Positions 45,491 to 57,289 of a stretch of 64,000 bases of DNA are shown one piece after another. Made by a program: the position numbers and the translations under genes. Position 1 is the first letter of the stretch. The number at the start of each line of letters is the position of its first letter. The stretch is from Mercenaria mercenaria (taxonomy: Eukaryota; Mollusca; Bivalvia; Venerida; Veneridae), in the NCBI RefSeq assembly GCF_021730395.1, contig NC_069363.1, positions 50,339,001-50,403,000 on the forward strand, written 5' to 3'. The notes under the pieces were generated by a model. The model was not told the DNA's origin and searched no databases. It saw nothing but the letters and a program-made list of their open reading frames with translations.

Positions 45491-48030
45491 TACACCCCTA
45501 TAAACAACTGTACTCCTCCTCTGCCAGTTGCGACCGATCAAAACAAACAACTGGCAGGCCGAAGGTATGAAATCGTCAGACTCTTCAAATTAATTATTTT
45601 GCTTTAGACAGTGTGTGTATTTAAGTTTTACGATATGTTGAACATAAATATGTGTATGTGGTGATATAACAGATGAAACAGACAAGTAATGTTTACAAAA
45701 TGTTGACTGATCACACTCATTGCATGGAAATTCCCTCGACCAAGTCACGAAACTGGTGAATAACATGTCAAATTGATTTGCAATCGAATAATCCATGTTG
45801 TTTTCTGAAATTAGCATGCATACTCATAAATATATGTAAATAAGATGTTGCATGGCCGTTGCGTTTTTGAAAGAAATTACTTTTTATCTAGACGGTAAAA
45901 AACATTCACTGTATGCCGACTTGCCAATTTTGATATTTGATCTGAATTCTTATTTGCGACTGACACTTTAATCCATTTTGCGACTTAAGTATGCGATTTA
46001 TGTCCTTTAAGTGTCTCTATCAATCAGTCTTCATGTATATAATGTCATTTAATATCGAACCCCTCGTGCTATGCATGTACTTATCCATTGGGGGTGGGGG
46101 TCTGTGATTCGCTATCCTACCTAATTATATAATGCAATTGAATGCTTCAGAATCATTTACATCCAAGTATTCCGTGTTGGTTTTACAGACATATACTATC
46201 ATAAAATACAGAATTAGAAACCGAAAGTATACACAGGATCCCTAGCATGTCACGCAAGAAATTACCTTCTGTCGATTCCCTATGGAAGTCACGCGAAGAA
46301 ATGTTTCCTAACGACTTCAAAAAGTCGATGAGGTCAGACAGGAGGGGACTATAGGTTTACACCCGTCCGTCTGTCCGTGTGTCTGTCTGTCTGTCCGTTT
46401 GCCAAAAACAGCTGGGGCTAGACTTATCAAACATCTTATCGTATTGTACGACCAAAATTTTGTCTGAACACTCTTGCTGATACCAGTAACAAAACACGTT
46501 ACCAATTGCATGTGTTCAAGGTTTTATGTGTGATTTTACGGGCAGGTAGCATGTTTTCTGTATAATGTGTCCATATTCCGAGAAAACAGATATCACAGGT
46601 TTGACCTATGATCGATTTTAGTCGTACTATGTTTTAAAAGACAGGCCCCAGTGTCTTATGCGCTGCACATCGACTCATGATGGTGAATATTTGTAACAAG
46701 TTATTTCAGAATACCTTCATGCAAAAAGACGTTATGGCCCATACACGAAAAATGAACCGACCCTATTTTTGACATTTGACCTCTAAGTGTGACCTTGGAG
46801 CTAGGGAACTGTGTCTTGTGTGCGACACATTGTCTCATGATGGTGAACATTTGTGCCAAGTTATTTCAGAATCCCTTAATGCATAAAGAAGTTGTGGCAC
46901 GGACACGAAAAATTGACCCTTTTTTTACCTTGTGACATTGAATTTAAGGTAGTTCTGCAAATTCAGTCCAAATGCAGTCAGGAAGAACATATCCCTAATA
47001 TTTGTGAAGTGGGTAAAGGTAGTTCTGCACGTTTGATAAACCGGAAGTGATGGCGTAACGTCATTTATCCGGAAAACGTAGATATGTGACCTGTCTGTTT
47101 TATGTGGTATTAGGGTTCGGCTGGGATAGCAACTAAATTATGGGGATGTTATAAAATATAAAGGCTATACAGTTGTAAATAAAGGAGAAGGTTCACTTTT
47201 GCCCAAAAATGGCCTAAAAACTGAAAGTCTCTAAATGGAAAAAAAATCCAAGTTTTCTTTCATCAAGAAGTATTGTTTTATCAAAATGCATTCAATATTT
47301 TACCATTTATTCATTATCGAAGATGATGATGATGAGGTGCTGCGTCTGTAACAAATTCAAGTAATTGCAGGACCAAATTTATGAGGACACAAATACAAAC
47401 AGACCAGACAGACTGACCGCATGGCGAGTCCTATATACTCCACCTCCTTCAAACTTCGTTTGCGGGATATATTTATGTAGAAATACTACAGAAGAAAGGG
47501 AACAGCCGATATTTAATAAATAAGTCAGTTGCTAACAGGCATACAGTCTTTTTTACGAAAGTCGCAAACATTTGTACAGTACCTCAAGCAAACATGCATA
47601 CAGTCAGGACATCACACCGACTCTTCTTTCATTGACGGTTTTAAACAAATTGGAGGTTTTAGCAATGATTTTATTTAATTTTACCAAACTAGTATTCTTT
47701 CTTTATCCATGAAACAGTGGGATTTATACACTGTTATATGTAGATCATTCTTCAAGCAAGAAAATATGTACTTTGACGCCGACAATGTGCAATTTCTGGA
47801 CAAAATCAGTGATCAATCGAGTTTTTTGCTATAATTTTATCTGTAATCAGACTAACACAGTATATAAGGAAATAAATCATGTTCAGCTTCCAATAAAATA
47901 TAAAAAACACCCCAATAAAGCACATTAATCACTTTAAAATAGTTTTATCCAACTTTTAGCTTTCAACTTATTGTTTTGATCGGTCGCAACAGGAAGAGGG
48001 GGAGTACAGTCGTTTATAGGGTGTAGTGTA
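45491..48030. mobile_element. 2.5-kb non-autonomous element with ~60-bp inverted ends
   Basis: The left end TACACCCCTATAAACAACTG runs on through 'gttgcgaccgatcaaaacaa'. The right end is the complement, with a few changes and an extra five bases at the tip. The interior has no transposase. It holds a reversed GTCCGTCTGTCCG stretch (46364-46400), two family-type units at 46640-46930 and AT-rich sequence. Confidence 0.7.
46640..46930 (+). repeat. Two tandem units (~140 bp)
   Basis: The units share 'tctcatgatggtgaacattt', 'gtgccaagttatttcagaat' and 'cggacacgaaaaattgaccc'. They look like the interior of another tandem-repeat element whose ends are not recognisable here. Confidence 0.6.
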
Positions 48031-48064
48031 CATAACCTATGAATTAAAAAAAATCGAAACGAAA

Positions 48065-48160
48065 ATTCAGCCTTTGCGACCAGTGCAGACCAAGATCAGT
48101 CTGCACGTCCGTTCATGCTGATCATGGTCTGCACTGTTCGCTATTGTCAGTAATTTTTCA
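48065..48160. repeat. Small inverted repeat related to the 240-bp MITE
   Basis: 'tttgcgaccagtgcagacca' and its inverted partner 'atggtctgcactgttcgc' copy the layout of the MITE at 21051-21290 with different arm sequence. Confidence 0.5.
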
Positions 48161-48577
48161 GTGAACACCTCTTCGAATAATAAATAGTATTGCCCAAATT
48201 GATTGATGGACCAGTCAATTTTAGAAATTTAGCAGGCTAAAGGTTATAACAAGAGGGCCATAATGACCCTGGATCGCTCACCTGAGTAATATGAGCTACA
48301 TGTTTCAAATGTTAAACTGATGCTAAAATATTAAGAAAGTAGGCCAGTAGGACACATTCATGGTCACTGAAAGTCAGTTTTAAGATCGGTGTGCAAAACT
48401 GTATATTTCGTCTAAATTTCAAGGTTGTATTTTAAAAAGCAAGAAAATAGGCCAATAGGTCAAGGTCATAGTCAAGTGATCCCTAATTACTTGGGGTTAT
48501 GAGGTAATTATAATTAAACAGTCTAGGAAATATGATCAGATAATTTTTGAAGTAAATTTTCCTATACAACTCGTATA

Positions 48578-49540
48578 ACAAGAGCTGTCGGAGGACAGCA
48601 GCGCTCGACTATTTAAAAGCCTTGTCGCTTGAATGAATAAGAAAGTCGAAAAAGGGGCATAATTTAGTAAAAAAGTAAAATAGGGTTATGGAACCTGCAT
48701 AGTGCTTATCAGCTCATGACAGTGGACAAGTGTATGAAGTTTCAATCCATTCCCATTAGTGGGTACTGAGATACCAGCTTATATATAAGAATTTAACCCA
48801 AAAACTCCTAAGTTCAAAAAGGGGCATAATTTTGTAAAATGCAAAGTTGAGTTATTGACCCTTTGCACTGCATGTCATATCATGACAGTGAACTAGTGTG
48901 TGAAGTTTCAATCCTTTCCCATTAGTGGATACTGAGATACCAGCTTACATACAAAAACTTAACCAAAAATTTCTATGCGGAAAAAGGGGCATAATTTTGT
49001 AAAAAAGCAAAATAAAGTTATGGGACCTGCTTTGTGCATGTCAGATCATGACAGTGAACAAGTGTGTGAAGTTTCAATCCATTCCCATTAGTGAGTACTG
49101 AGATACCAGCTTACATACAAAACCTTAACCAAAAAATTCTAAGTCGAAAAAGGGGCATAATTTTGTAAAAAAGCAAAATAGAGTTATGGAACCTGTGCAA
49201 TGTAAGTCAGTTTATCACAGTAAATAAGTGTGTGAAGTTTCAATCCATTCCCACAAGTGGTTACTGAGATACCAGCTTACATACAAAACCTTAACCAAAA
49301 ATTTTTAAGTCAAAAAAGGGGCATAATTTTGTAAAAAAGCAAAACAGAGTTATGGAACCTGTGCAATGTAAGTCAGTTTATCACAGTGAATAAGTGTGTG
49401 AAGTTTCAATCCATTCCCACAAGTGGTTGCTGAGATACCAGCTTACATACAAAAACTTAACCAAATCGGGACGCGGACGCGGACGCCGACGCATGGGCGA
49501 GTCCAATAGCTCTACTATTCTATGAATAGTCGAGCTAAAA
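48578..49540 (+). repeat. Complete family-B element nested in family A
   Basis: The 5' end is ACAAGAG, hairpin GCTGTCGGAGGACAGC, GCTCGACTATT. The 3' end is (GGACGC)n, hairpin CTATTCTATGAATAG and AATAGTCGAGCTAAAA. About five ~155-bp units repeat 'gtgtgaagtttcaatccatt', 'cccattagtgggtactgaga' and 'taccagcttacatacaaaa'. It is the most regular family-B copy in the window and therefore probably the youngest. Confidence 0.85.
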
Positions 49541-50070
49541 ACTAAGTGACCCCGGGGTTGGGCTTTAAATGGACCCTGGGTCATGTTTGAACAATCTTAG
49601 TAAAGGACAACTAGACAATGGCACATGTAAAATATCTAAGCTCTGTGCCTCTCGGTTTCAGAGAAGAACATTTTTTTATGTTTTTCCTATAGAACTCTAT
49701 GTAAATTCATGGGGCGGGACCAATATTGACCCTGGGATCATAACTTGAACAATCTTGGTAAAAGTCCACTAGACAATGCCACATACAAAATATCTAAGCT
49801 CTAGGTCTTCCGGTTTCAGAGAAGAAGAGTTTTGAAATTCACAATATAGTCATATAGGGAAAATAAATCCCGCCCCCTGGCGGCCATGTTTTTTTTTCAA
49901 ATAGAATGGCTTAAACAATTTTGGTAGAAAGTCACCTAGAGATCATTTCTACAAAATACTTTTGAAATCCGGCTAACAGTTTCTGAAAAGAAGATTTTTG
50001 AAGATTTTCCTTTCGGTTGCCATGGCAACCACAGTTCTGAATGGATTTTAATTCTTTGGGCAACTTTGAA

Positions 50071-50510
50071 CAGGCTGGGCACATCTCCCAATCGGTTTAA
50101 ATTACCTCGTTCGGGGTAATATACCCCGATCGGGGTAAAACAAGAACAATAGAAAAGTACAAAATTTTTGATAACTTTTTTATTAATGAAGTGCTAATGC
50201 TAATATTTTCCAGTCAACTTCATGTGATATAAACAGTTGACAATATGATAATTTTTTAACAGATTTTTGTTGACAATGTAAAAATTTCAGAATTTCACCA
50301 TTTTTTAACATATGCAAAATTCAGAAAATGGTACATAGGCATGTTTGTAATGATGATATAAAGCTTTAGTAAAAATATTTATGTTAGCACTTTAAAGAAA
50401 AAAGAAATATCATTTTTTTTGTGCTTTTCTATTGTTCTAGTTGTACCCCGATCGGGGTATATTACCCCGAACGAGGTAATTTACCCCGATTGGGAGATGT
50501 GCCCAGCCTG
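50071..50510. mobile_element. 440-bp element with TTGAA target duplication
   Basis: Perfect or near-perfect inverted ends CAGGCTGGGCACATCTCCC continue into ~90-bp arms rich in TACCCCGATCGGGGTA, itself a palindrome. TTGAA flanks it (50066-50070 and 50511-50515). Sister copies of the host repeat (about 2245 and 50818) show the uninterrupted TTTTGAAAGGGG site. The interior is AT-rich and non-coding. Confidence 0.9.
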
Positions 50511-50999
50511 TTGAAAGGGGACCTCCCAAGAATTGTTTCTGAGAAGTTTGGTGTAAATCTACCCAGTGGGTTTGAAGAAGAAGATTTTTGAAATTTACAA
50601 TATAGTCATATAGGGAAAATAAGCCCCGCCCCTTGGCGGCCATGTTTTTTACCGAAATAGAACGGCTTAAGCAATTTTGGTAGAAGGTCACATAGAGATA
50701 ATTTCTACAAAATATTTTTGAAATCCGGCTAACAGTTCCTGAGAAGAAGATTTTTGAAGATTTTCCTTTCGGTTGCTATGGCAAACACAGTTCTGAATGG
50801 ATTTTAATTCTTTGGGCAATTTTGAAAGGGGGCCACCCAAGAAACATTCCTGTGAAATTTGATGTAAATCTGCCCAGTAGTTTTGAAGAAGAAGATGTTT
50901 TTTGAAAAAAGTTGACTGACGGACGACGCACGACAGAAGACGGAAATCAAGCGGTCACAAAAGCTCACCTTGAGCCTTTGGCTCAGGTGAGCTAAAACG

Positions 51000-51519
51000 A
51001 GTTCCAAAAGCAGAAATGAACAGATTTTATGGTAAAAAAAAGGAATTTTCTTTGCATGTCTGTTTCATTGTTTGATTAAAAATGCTGAGTAATATTTGAA
51101 AAATATATACATGTACATACATTTTAGAATGTCTTCACCCGGACCCGTCTTTGAATCAAATTACTTGATATGAAATAAAACTGCAAATTCAGCACGAAAA
51201 AAACGTGCACAACTATTCATGCACATATCATAGGCCAAGTTAAATTTTAGATTTGTAAATATATTTCAAAACATGCAAATGTAACAAAACTGTAACAAAA
51301 ATGTTTCAAACTTTTCCATGAATCAGCACTGAATTTCATTGATGTTTAAAAATCTTTTAATTGCAATAAATCTTTAAATGCAATTTAATATTAACTCCGT
51401 TTGACTTGTTTTTAGTTTAGTAGAGAGACACAAATCAATGAATTGTATTTGCCTTGAAGAGGACAATAGAGATATTATACAATATCACGACAATCTTGAC
51501 GAGACATTATGTGAAAGAA
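51000..51519. other. AT-rich spacer, no feature seen
   Basis: Nothing supported beyond short A/T-rich words. Confidence 0.45.
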
Positions 51520-51614
51520 TGGACAATCTCGGCGCGTTGCGCCTCGATTTGTCCATTCTGACAGTTTTCGGCTTTTCTCCTTTACATAATTATATTCAAT
51601 GTAATAGATACATT

Positions 51615-51775
51615 ACGAGTTTTTCTTCAAAAGTGTCCTCTTACAGACGTAAGAAGCCGTTTCGCTAGGGCGAACACCAATATTGTCCGAGGCGAAGCCG
51701 AGGATAAAATTGGTGTTCGTCATAGCGAAACGGCTTCTCACGTCTGTAAGAGGACACTTTTGAAGAAAAACGAGT
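51615..51775. mobile_element. Palindromic MITE (~161 bp)
   Basis: The arms share 'gtttttcttcaaaagtgtcc', 'tcttacagacgt' and 'agccgtttcgct' in reverse complement, with the turn near 51695 (GGCGAAGCC). A second small palindrome, 'tggacaatctcggcg' to 'cgcctcgatttgtcca', lies just before it (51520-51557). Open frames crossing it are palindrome by-products. Confidence 0.8.
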
Positions 51776-51791
51776 AACTGTATCTGACTTA

Positions 51792-52001
51792 TATAGTGGA
51801 CGCAACTTCACCCCGATGGTTGACCTTTGTATTATAATACATGAGGCACAACCTATTATTGAAAAGGAGTGCATTGTATACAAACTTACTGTCTATAAAT
51901 ATACATGGATACCCTAAGCACCCCTTATTTATACTAATGAAATAATCGATATGAATAATCAGCCTAAGGTCAACCATCGCGGTCGAGTTGCGACTACTAT
52001 A
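51792..52001. mobile_element. 210-bp MITE with TATAGT(G/A)G ends
   Basis: The left tip TATAGTGGACGCAACTTCAC and right tip (complement) TATAGTAGTCGCAACTCGAC share the following 'cgatggttgacct'. A TA target duplication is possible, which would fit Tc1/mariner-type MITEs. It is non-coding. Confidence 0.7.
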
Positions 52002-52450
52002 CGACGATAAGTGTACTGAATATATTAATGAATGAATAAATAAATAAATAGAAATATAGAACTTAACCTGTTTAGTCTCGCCTTTTTGTAAGAAAAGTGT
52101 TTCTTAACTTATGAAAAGATATAAGGAGAGTGTGTTTTCTTTCAACAAAAAGAAATTATATCAATTTCTTTACATCTCCCATGGAAACAAAGATTTTAAG
52201 TTCATTTTAAATGAAGTTAAATTCTTAGCCAGTTAATTGCTTAATAATGTTACCTAATGTGCCGTTCGTAGTCCCATCCTTTAGTTGAAAGGAATATTCA
52301 TTGACCTATGTAAATAGGAAGTGTTTTGTAAAGAAACCCTACCTCCCATAAAACAAAGATTTTAAGTTAATTTTTGATGCTCGTAAATGAAAAATCTTAA
52401 AATCTTAACTGATAAAATCGCCAAACGATTTGAATAAAAAAATCAAAAAG

Positions 52451-52483
<33 letters not shown>

Positions 52484-54791
52484 ATAATAATAATAATAAA
52501 TTGCTTGAATTGGCAAGACAAATGACGTTGATTGACACTTACATTACCCATTGATTTTAATTAATTGACCTAAAAGTGTCTTACCTGTCGTATTGTCATT
52601 ACTAATGATATATGCTTATGTTTGTTAACTCAACATAAATATAGCTTCAAAACCCTAAACATTGATTAAAACACAATACTTATGCAACACATGCGATACA
52701 TAAACAAAATGATCAACAACAGGTAAAACAAAAACAACTATTTTATAGTATCGGTTGTTCAACTGATCTGAAATTGTAAATATAATAGTGTTATACATTG
52801 TCCTATTAATCACTGTAATACTGTCGAAAAAAAAAATTACTGTCCTAATTGCTTCTGTAAATTCTCTGCAAATCGTTGATGTATCACACCTCTTTTTTTT
52901 TCTTTTTTTAAATTACGTTTTAGTTTAGCCTACGTCCTCCGTGTGTGGCATTTACCTGTTAACCTCAAATAACTATTCGGGAAATTACACTACCCACCTA
53001 CTACCTAGATATCAGGATTTTTCTACCATTTCCAATAAAAATATCAACCAAATAATTCCTCAAATTTACAGTATGTCCATTTGTTCATAATACTCCTAAA
53101 TCTGTTATTTCTGATAGTTTAAACATTGAATTTCTTTTTCCGTAACGTACCTATATAATTCAATGACTTACAGTAATGATTGTACATATAGTATCCCCAT
53201 TCTTATAATTATTATCTTATTGTGCAGCACCTTAACATAACCTTACTTCTGTTTCATAAAAGAGGTAAGAGTGAGACGGAAGTCTGGCTGTCAGCAAAAT
53301 TACCAGACTCCTTTCCCCATATTGAGGAATGGGTAAGTTTGGGCGTGTTTTACGTTCCCAACGACCAACGCTTTTAAGCGGCTTAACATTGCTCACTGAT
53401 TTATCTTATCAAGGCTTATCGCTTTCCATGCGATTAATAGCATATTCCGTATGCTCCCGAGACGTTATGCACGTTTCGGCCATATGATCTGTAAAGCGTT
53501 CCTCTACGCTTGTATATTATACCATAAACACATCATTAATGACAACATCAAAACAACAATATACATTTAGCCTTACTCCATAATCAAAAGAAAATATACC
53601 CATCACCCATGAAAAAACTACACATATGCATACATAATAAAGATGGCATGCTCCCAAGAGTAGGCTGTTTCAGAAAGTTAGTTTGCTGCACAATAACTTT
53701 GTATTTCATTGCAATAAATATTCGGCCTGTTCGTTGAATAATATGCCACACACAGGGCTTATGCGACATATGAATCAGTAAACGACTTTTATTTTATTAC
53801 AGCTAACATTCGGTCCGTTTGCTAGATAATGTGCCACACCAACCCTTATTATGCGACACAGTAATTAGTACATTTTGTAAACAACTTTTATGTAATTTGA
53901 ATTACTGACCTTTAACCTATAGGGTAAACAAACAAAATCGGCCTGCGACAATAAGTCGAATCTGATAATCTTTTAGAAAAAAGGAAATCGACGAAATGTC
54001 GCATCTATAAAGAAAAAATAGACCAACTGTCTTATTAGACCAGCTGACGTATTCGACCAGAAACCAGTAGGCTAAATTTTAATTAGACTAGTTGTCTTTC
54101 GACCAAACGTCGTGCATCGATTACTTGTATGTCTTTCTCTTTCGGTATTCAATTTCTTGCCTAATATACTTATTTTATTGACATTGAATTTAAGTTAATT
54201 TAATATAAAAACTTTGTCAGACTAACTTTATGACTTACAAAAGTTTAAGTTTTTTTTATCAAAAAGTTTCAAAATAAAACCTTAGCATGTCAACAATATT
54301 TCTAATTTACTTCTCTTTGAACTTATAACTTCTAACTGACAGAGCTAATAAAATTCCATCTAGCTTTAATTGGTATTTATATGTATACATTAATATTATT
54401 TAATAATTGTTCATATTTTCAAATATGAAATTTGGGAATGATATATCTTTGAATTCCTAAGTAAATTGTCAAGATCAACAAATTAAGAGTATGCTATATG
54501 TTTTATGTGTTATCGTGTTTGAGCTTTGGCACAATATTTAATGCAAACTTTCATATCAATAGTTGCCAACATCAAAATATTTTAAACGAAACTGTTTGAC
54601 ATTATTACAGGTTAATCATTTGCATTAAACATGACCTAAAGCTTAAGTTCTTCACATCCGTAGAACAAAATGATCGTTGACAAAATTCTAAAAGAGAAAT
54701 GGTAAAAATCTAAAAGAGAAATTGTATTTGTTTATATGTTCTTTTTTATGTTGAACTATAATACTAATATTACATATTCATGAAAGCTTAT
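52002..54791. other. AT-rich intergenic sequence with small repeats
   Basis: A poly-A/(TAA)n tract lies at about 52457-52500. A ~95-bp direct duplication occurs at about 53717-53800 and 53812-53905 ('atgtgccacac', 'ttatgcgaca'). A ~20-bp degenerate repeat with 'gaccagctgac' words lies near 54020-54110. The stretch 53260-53380 is less AT-rich and open for ~39 codons on the plus strand, but has no start or domain. Confidence 0.45.
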
Positions 54792-54988
54792 ATGAGCCGT
54801 GCCATGGGAAAACCAACATCCGCGCAGTCTGGTCAGGATCCATGCTGTTCGCTTTTAAAGCCTATTGAAATTGGAGAAACTGTTAGCGAACAGCATGGAT
54901 CCTGACCAGACTGCGCGGATGCGCAGGCTGGTCTGGATCCATGCTGGTCGCAAACCAACTATGTTGGTTTTCTCATGGCACGGCTCAT
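54792..54988. mobile_element. Palindromic MITE (copy 2, one arm shortened)
   Basis: Same family as 21051-21290. The left arm lacks about 42 bp between 'aaaccaacat' and 'ccgcgcagtctgg', while the right arm is complete. The loss joins two AT dinucleotides, so a short-homology deletion is likely. Confidence 0.85.
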
Positions 54989-56132
54989 ATTACGGCCAAC
55001 GATATGCTACATAACAAAATTCGCTTCACATGTATAGCAATAACAATAAATCTTCTACTTTTATTCAAAGCAATCAATAGAAACAAAAAATCATATAAAA
55101 ATAATGACGACTATAAAGAGGAGAGCGCCACTAACCTCCGCGCAATAACACCATCTGCGGCGCAAGAAGTGCTGTTATAATATTGAACGAGCTGCCGGAA
55201 CGACAGCTCGCTCCACTGTTTAAATCCCATAAAGCAATGAAAGCAACCGATTAGAAAAAATGTTCAGTTTTTTACCTTTAGGGGGATTTAATTTGGATGT
55301 AGGGTAGGGTGTACCAAGTAACAATATGGTATAACACCAGTAATTGAACTGGAGGCATGAATATGATTTTCCTTAATTTCTGTCTTTATTTTTTTTTTCT
55401 ATTTTTGCGACTGCCCCCACCTCCTGTCATATGTTACTTCTTGACAGTATAAGACCTAAGTAAACTTACATTAGGTTCGGGGCATGAGTCATAAAGGGGA
55501 ATGTGGGTAGGGTCCGGTAGGGGGTAGGCGTATGGATGCTGCAAAGCATAACCAAGGAACACAAGATGAAATAAACTGAAAAATACTTTAAGTTTCTTAT
55601 ATGGTGGTGTAGGAGGGGGTTATATCCCAAATAAAACTCAGGTGCACAAATTCACATGCTAAAAACATTCCTATAATATTTCATGACTCCAGGTCAAATA
55701 CAACAGAGATAGTACATATTTGACTACGTCACTCATATTTTTGAGTAAGTGAAGAATTATTACAGTGGTCTTTCTGAGCGAAAGACCAAACAAGCCCCAA
55801 GGGGTACAAAGTCACGTGCTGAATAATAATCCTAAAATGTTTCATGACCCTAGGTGGGGCTGGGGGTGGGGGTTGGGGCGTTGTCGTTATGGTTGAGGAG
55901 GGTGTAGGAGTAGTGTTAGAAAAGTAGGTATATTATAAAGGATATATTGATACTTTGAAACATTACTAGACATATGTTAGTGTAAGAAATGTGTCGGAAA
56001 ATAAAACATTTTTATGGTGGAGAAAGAGAGAGGGGGATGTAATGGCTAAGCGAGGATATGAGTTATGTAGAGGGTATCAGGGATACTTAGAAACAATGTA
56101 AGGTTTAAGTTAGTTTAAGAACATACAAGTAT
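54989..56132. other. Intergenic sequence with family-B and family-C remnants
   Basis: At 55187-55225 a GAGCTGCCGG...GACAGCTC hairpin followed by GCTCCACTGTTTAAA looks like an eroded family-B start. At 55630-55870 two family-C units ('ggtgcacaaattcacatgct', 'catgactccaggtcaaat') are visible. No gene. Confidence 0.5.
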
Positions 56133-56650
56133 TGTCAAATGACAGCGCGCTGGACTATTTGGATCTCTTCCACATAATACTAGCTTACATACAAAAGCTT
56201 TTCGAAGCTGAAAATTCAGTGAAGCATAATTTTGACAAAATGTAAGCCAGAGTTATGAAACCTGCCATGTGAGTACCAAAAAATGTGTGGAGTGGAAAAT
56301 CTTTCAACATTTGGCCAAGGTGAGAAACATGAATTTTGATAAAATGAAACTAGAGTAATGTAACTTCTAACCATGATGCCGAACACATGTTATGTAACTT
56401 GTCTTAAGAGGTCATCACATAATGCCAACAAAACCTAGAGTTATGTTACTTGTAAATGAGTCCACCTCATGATGCCGAAGACATGTGTGAAGTTTAGGTG
56501 CATTTGGCCAATTAGTTTCTGAGAAACTTGCTTTTGATGTAAAACTTTTAACTGAAATTTTAAGTTAAAAAGGGGCATAATTTTGACAAAATATAAGCTA
56601 GAGTTATGTAACTTGTTCTAAACTTGTACGGCCATATATAGCTAAGTAAA
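56133..56650 (+). repeat. Truncated family-B element
   Basis: It starts with a worn hairpin (TGTCAAATGACA) and GCGCTGGACTATTTGG. The units repeat 'aaaggggcataattttgaca' and 'agctagagttatgtaac'. It breaks off near 56630 with no terminal hairpin. Confidence 0.65.
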
Positions 56651-56759
56651 CTTTCATATATCATTGGAGTCGGTGCCTGTCGGTGAGTGGTAATGGATAA
56701 GGACACTGCAAACCATTATTAAGAAACTTGAAGATAAAAGAGTTAAAATGTTTTCAGGG

Positions 56760-57215
56760 AAATTGGATCGGGTAAATCTTTAATCAAACTCCAGTTGCAC
56801 AACTTCACATGCTGAAAAACATTTGTTTAATGCTTTATGACCTTAGACAAATTTGTAGATATACGTGCAAGTATTTTTTTTTTGTGCATACTTTTTACTA
56901 AAGCCAGAATTATAGTCTGTCTAACTGAAATTCCAAACAAAAACCCATGTTCATTACTTCGCATGTATAATAACTGTTCTAAACAGTTTTATGACACGGT
57001 CATATGCTTTTTGCAAAGTGTCGGGCACAAATATTGGGTCCTCTTGACTGAATCAAGGGCCATACCTCTGGTCTGGCTGAATGAACCCCTAAACAAAACC
57101 CCAGATGCACAAAGTCACATACTGAACATGATTCCTATACCGCTAGTTTTTATGACTCTATGTAAAATACTTTCTGAGATGCATGCGACACAAACTTTCA
57201 GGTCTTTAATGCATC
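56760..57215 (+). repeat. Family-C tandem units
   Basis: Two to three diverged units with 'gcacaacttcacatgctga', 'gggccatacctctggtctgg' and 'tgagatgcatgcgacacaaa'. An overlapping 143-codon plus-strand frame is, in my reading, the repeat read through by chance. Confidence 0.6.
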
Positions 57216-57289
57216 TACTGAATGTAAATAAGTACGAAATAAACAAGAATAATGTCAACAGTGTATGACAAATGTCCACGGAAACTATT

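Larger units (their letters stand above)
48249..50996 (+). repeat. Long family-A element carrying two nested insertions
   Basis: The 5' end is ACAAGAG, hairpin AGGGCCATAATGACCCT, GCTCACCTGAG. The 3' end is GACGGACGACGCACGACAG, hairpin with inner stem GAGCCTTTGGCTC (50962-50994) and GGTGAGCTAAAA. The interior includes ~130-bp units with 'ggtttcagagaagaa' and 'ggttgccatggcaacc' tails, duplicated around 50000 and 50770. A family-B element (48578-49540) and a 440-bp element (50071-50510) are inserted. It is non-coding. Confidence 0.85.

Noticed and set aside
53260-53380. Possible exon in a less AT-rich stretch
   Set aside because: Only about 39 codons are open, with no start and no supported splice sites.
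56837-57268. 143-codon plus-strand frame
   Set aside because: It covers family-C tandem units and has no domain; matching units elsewhere are not open.
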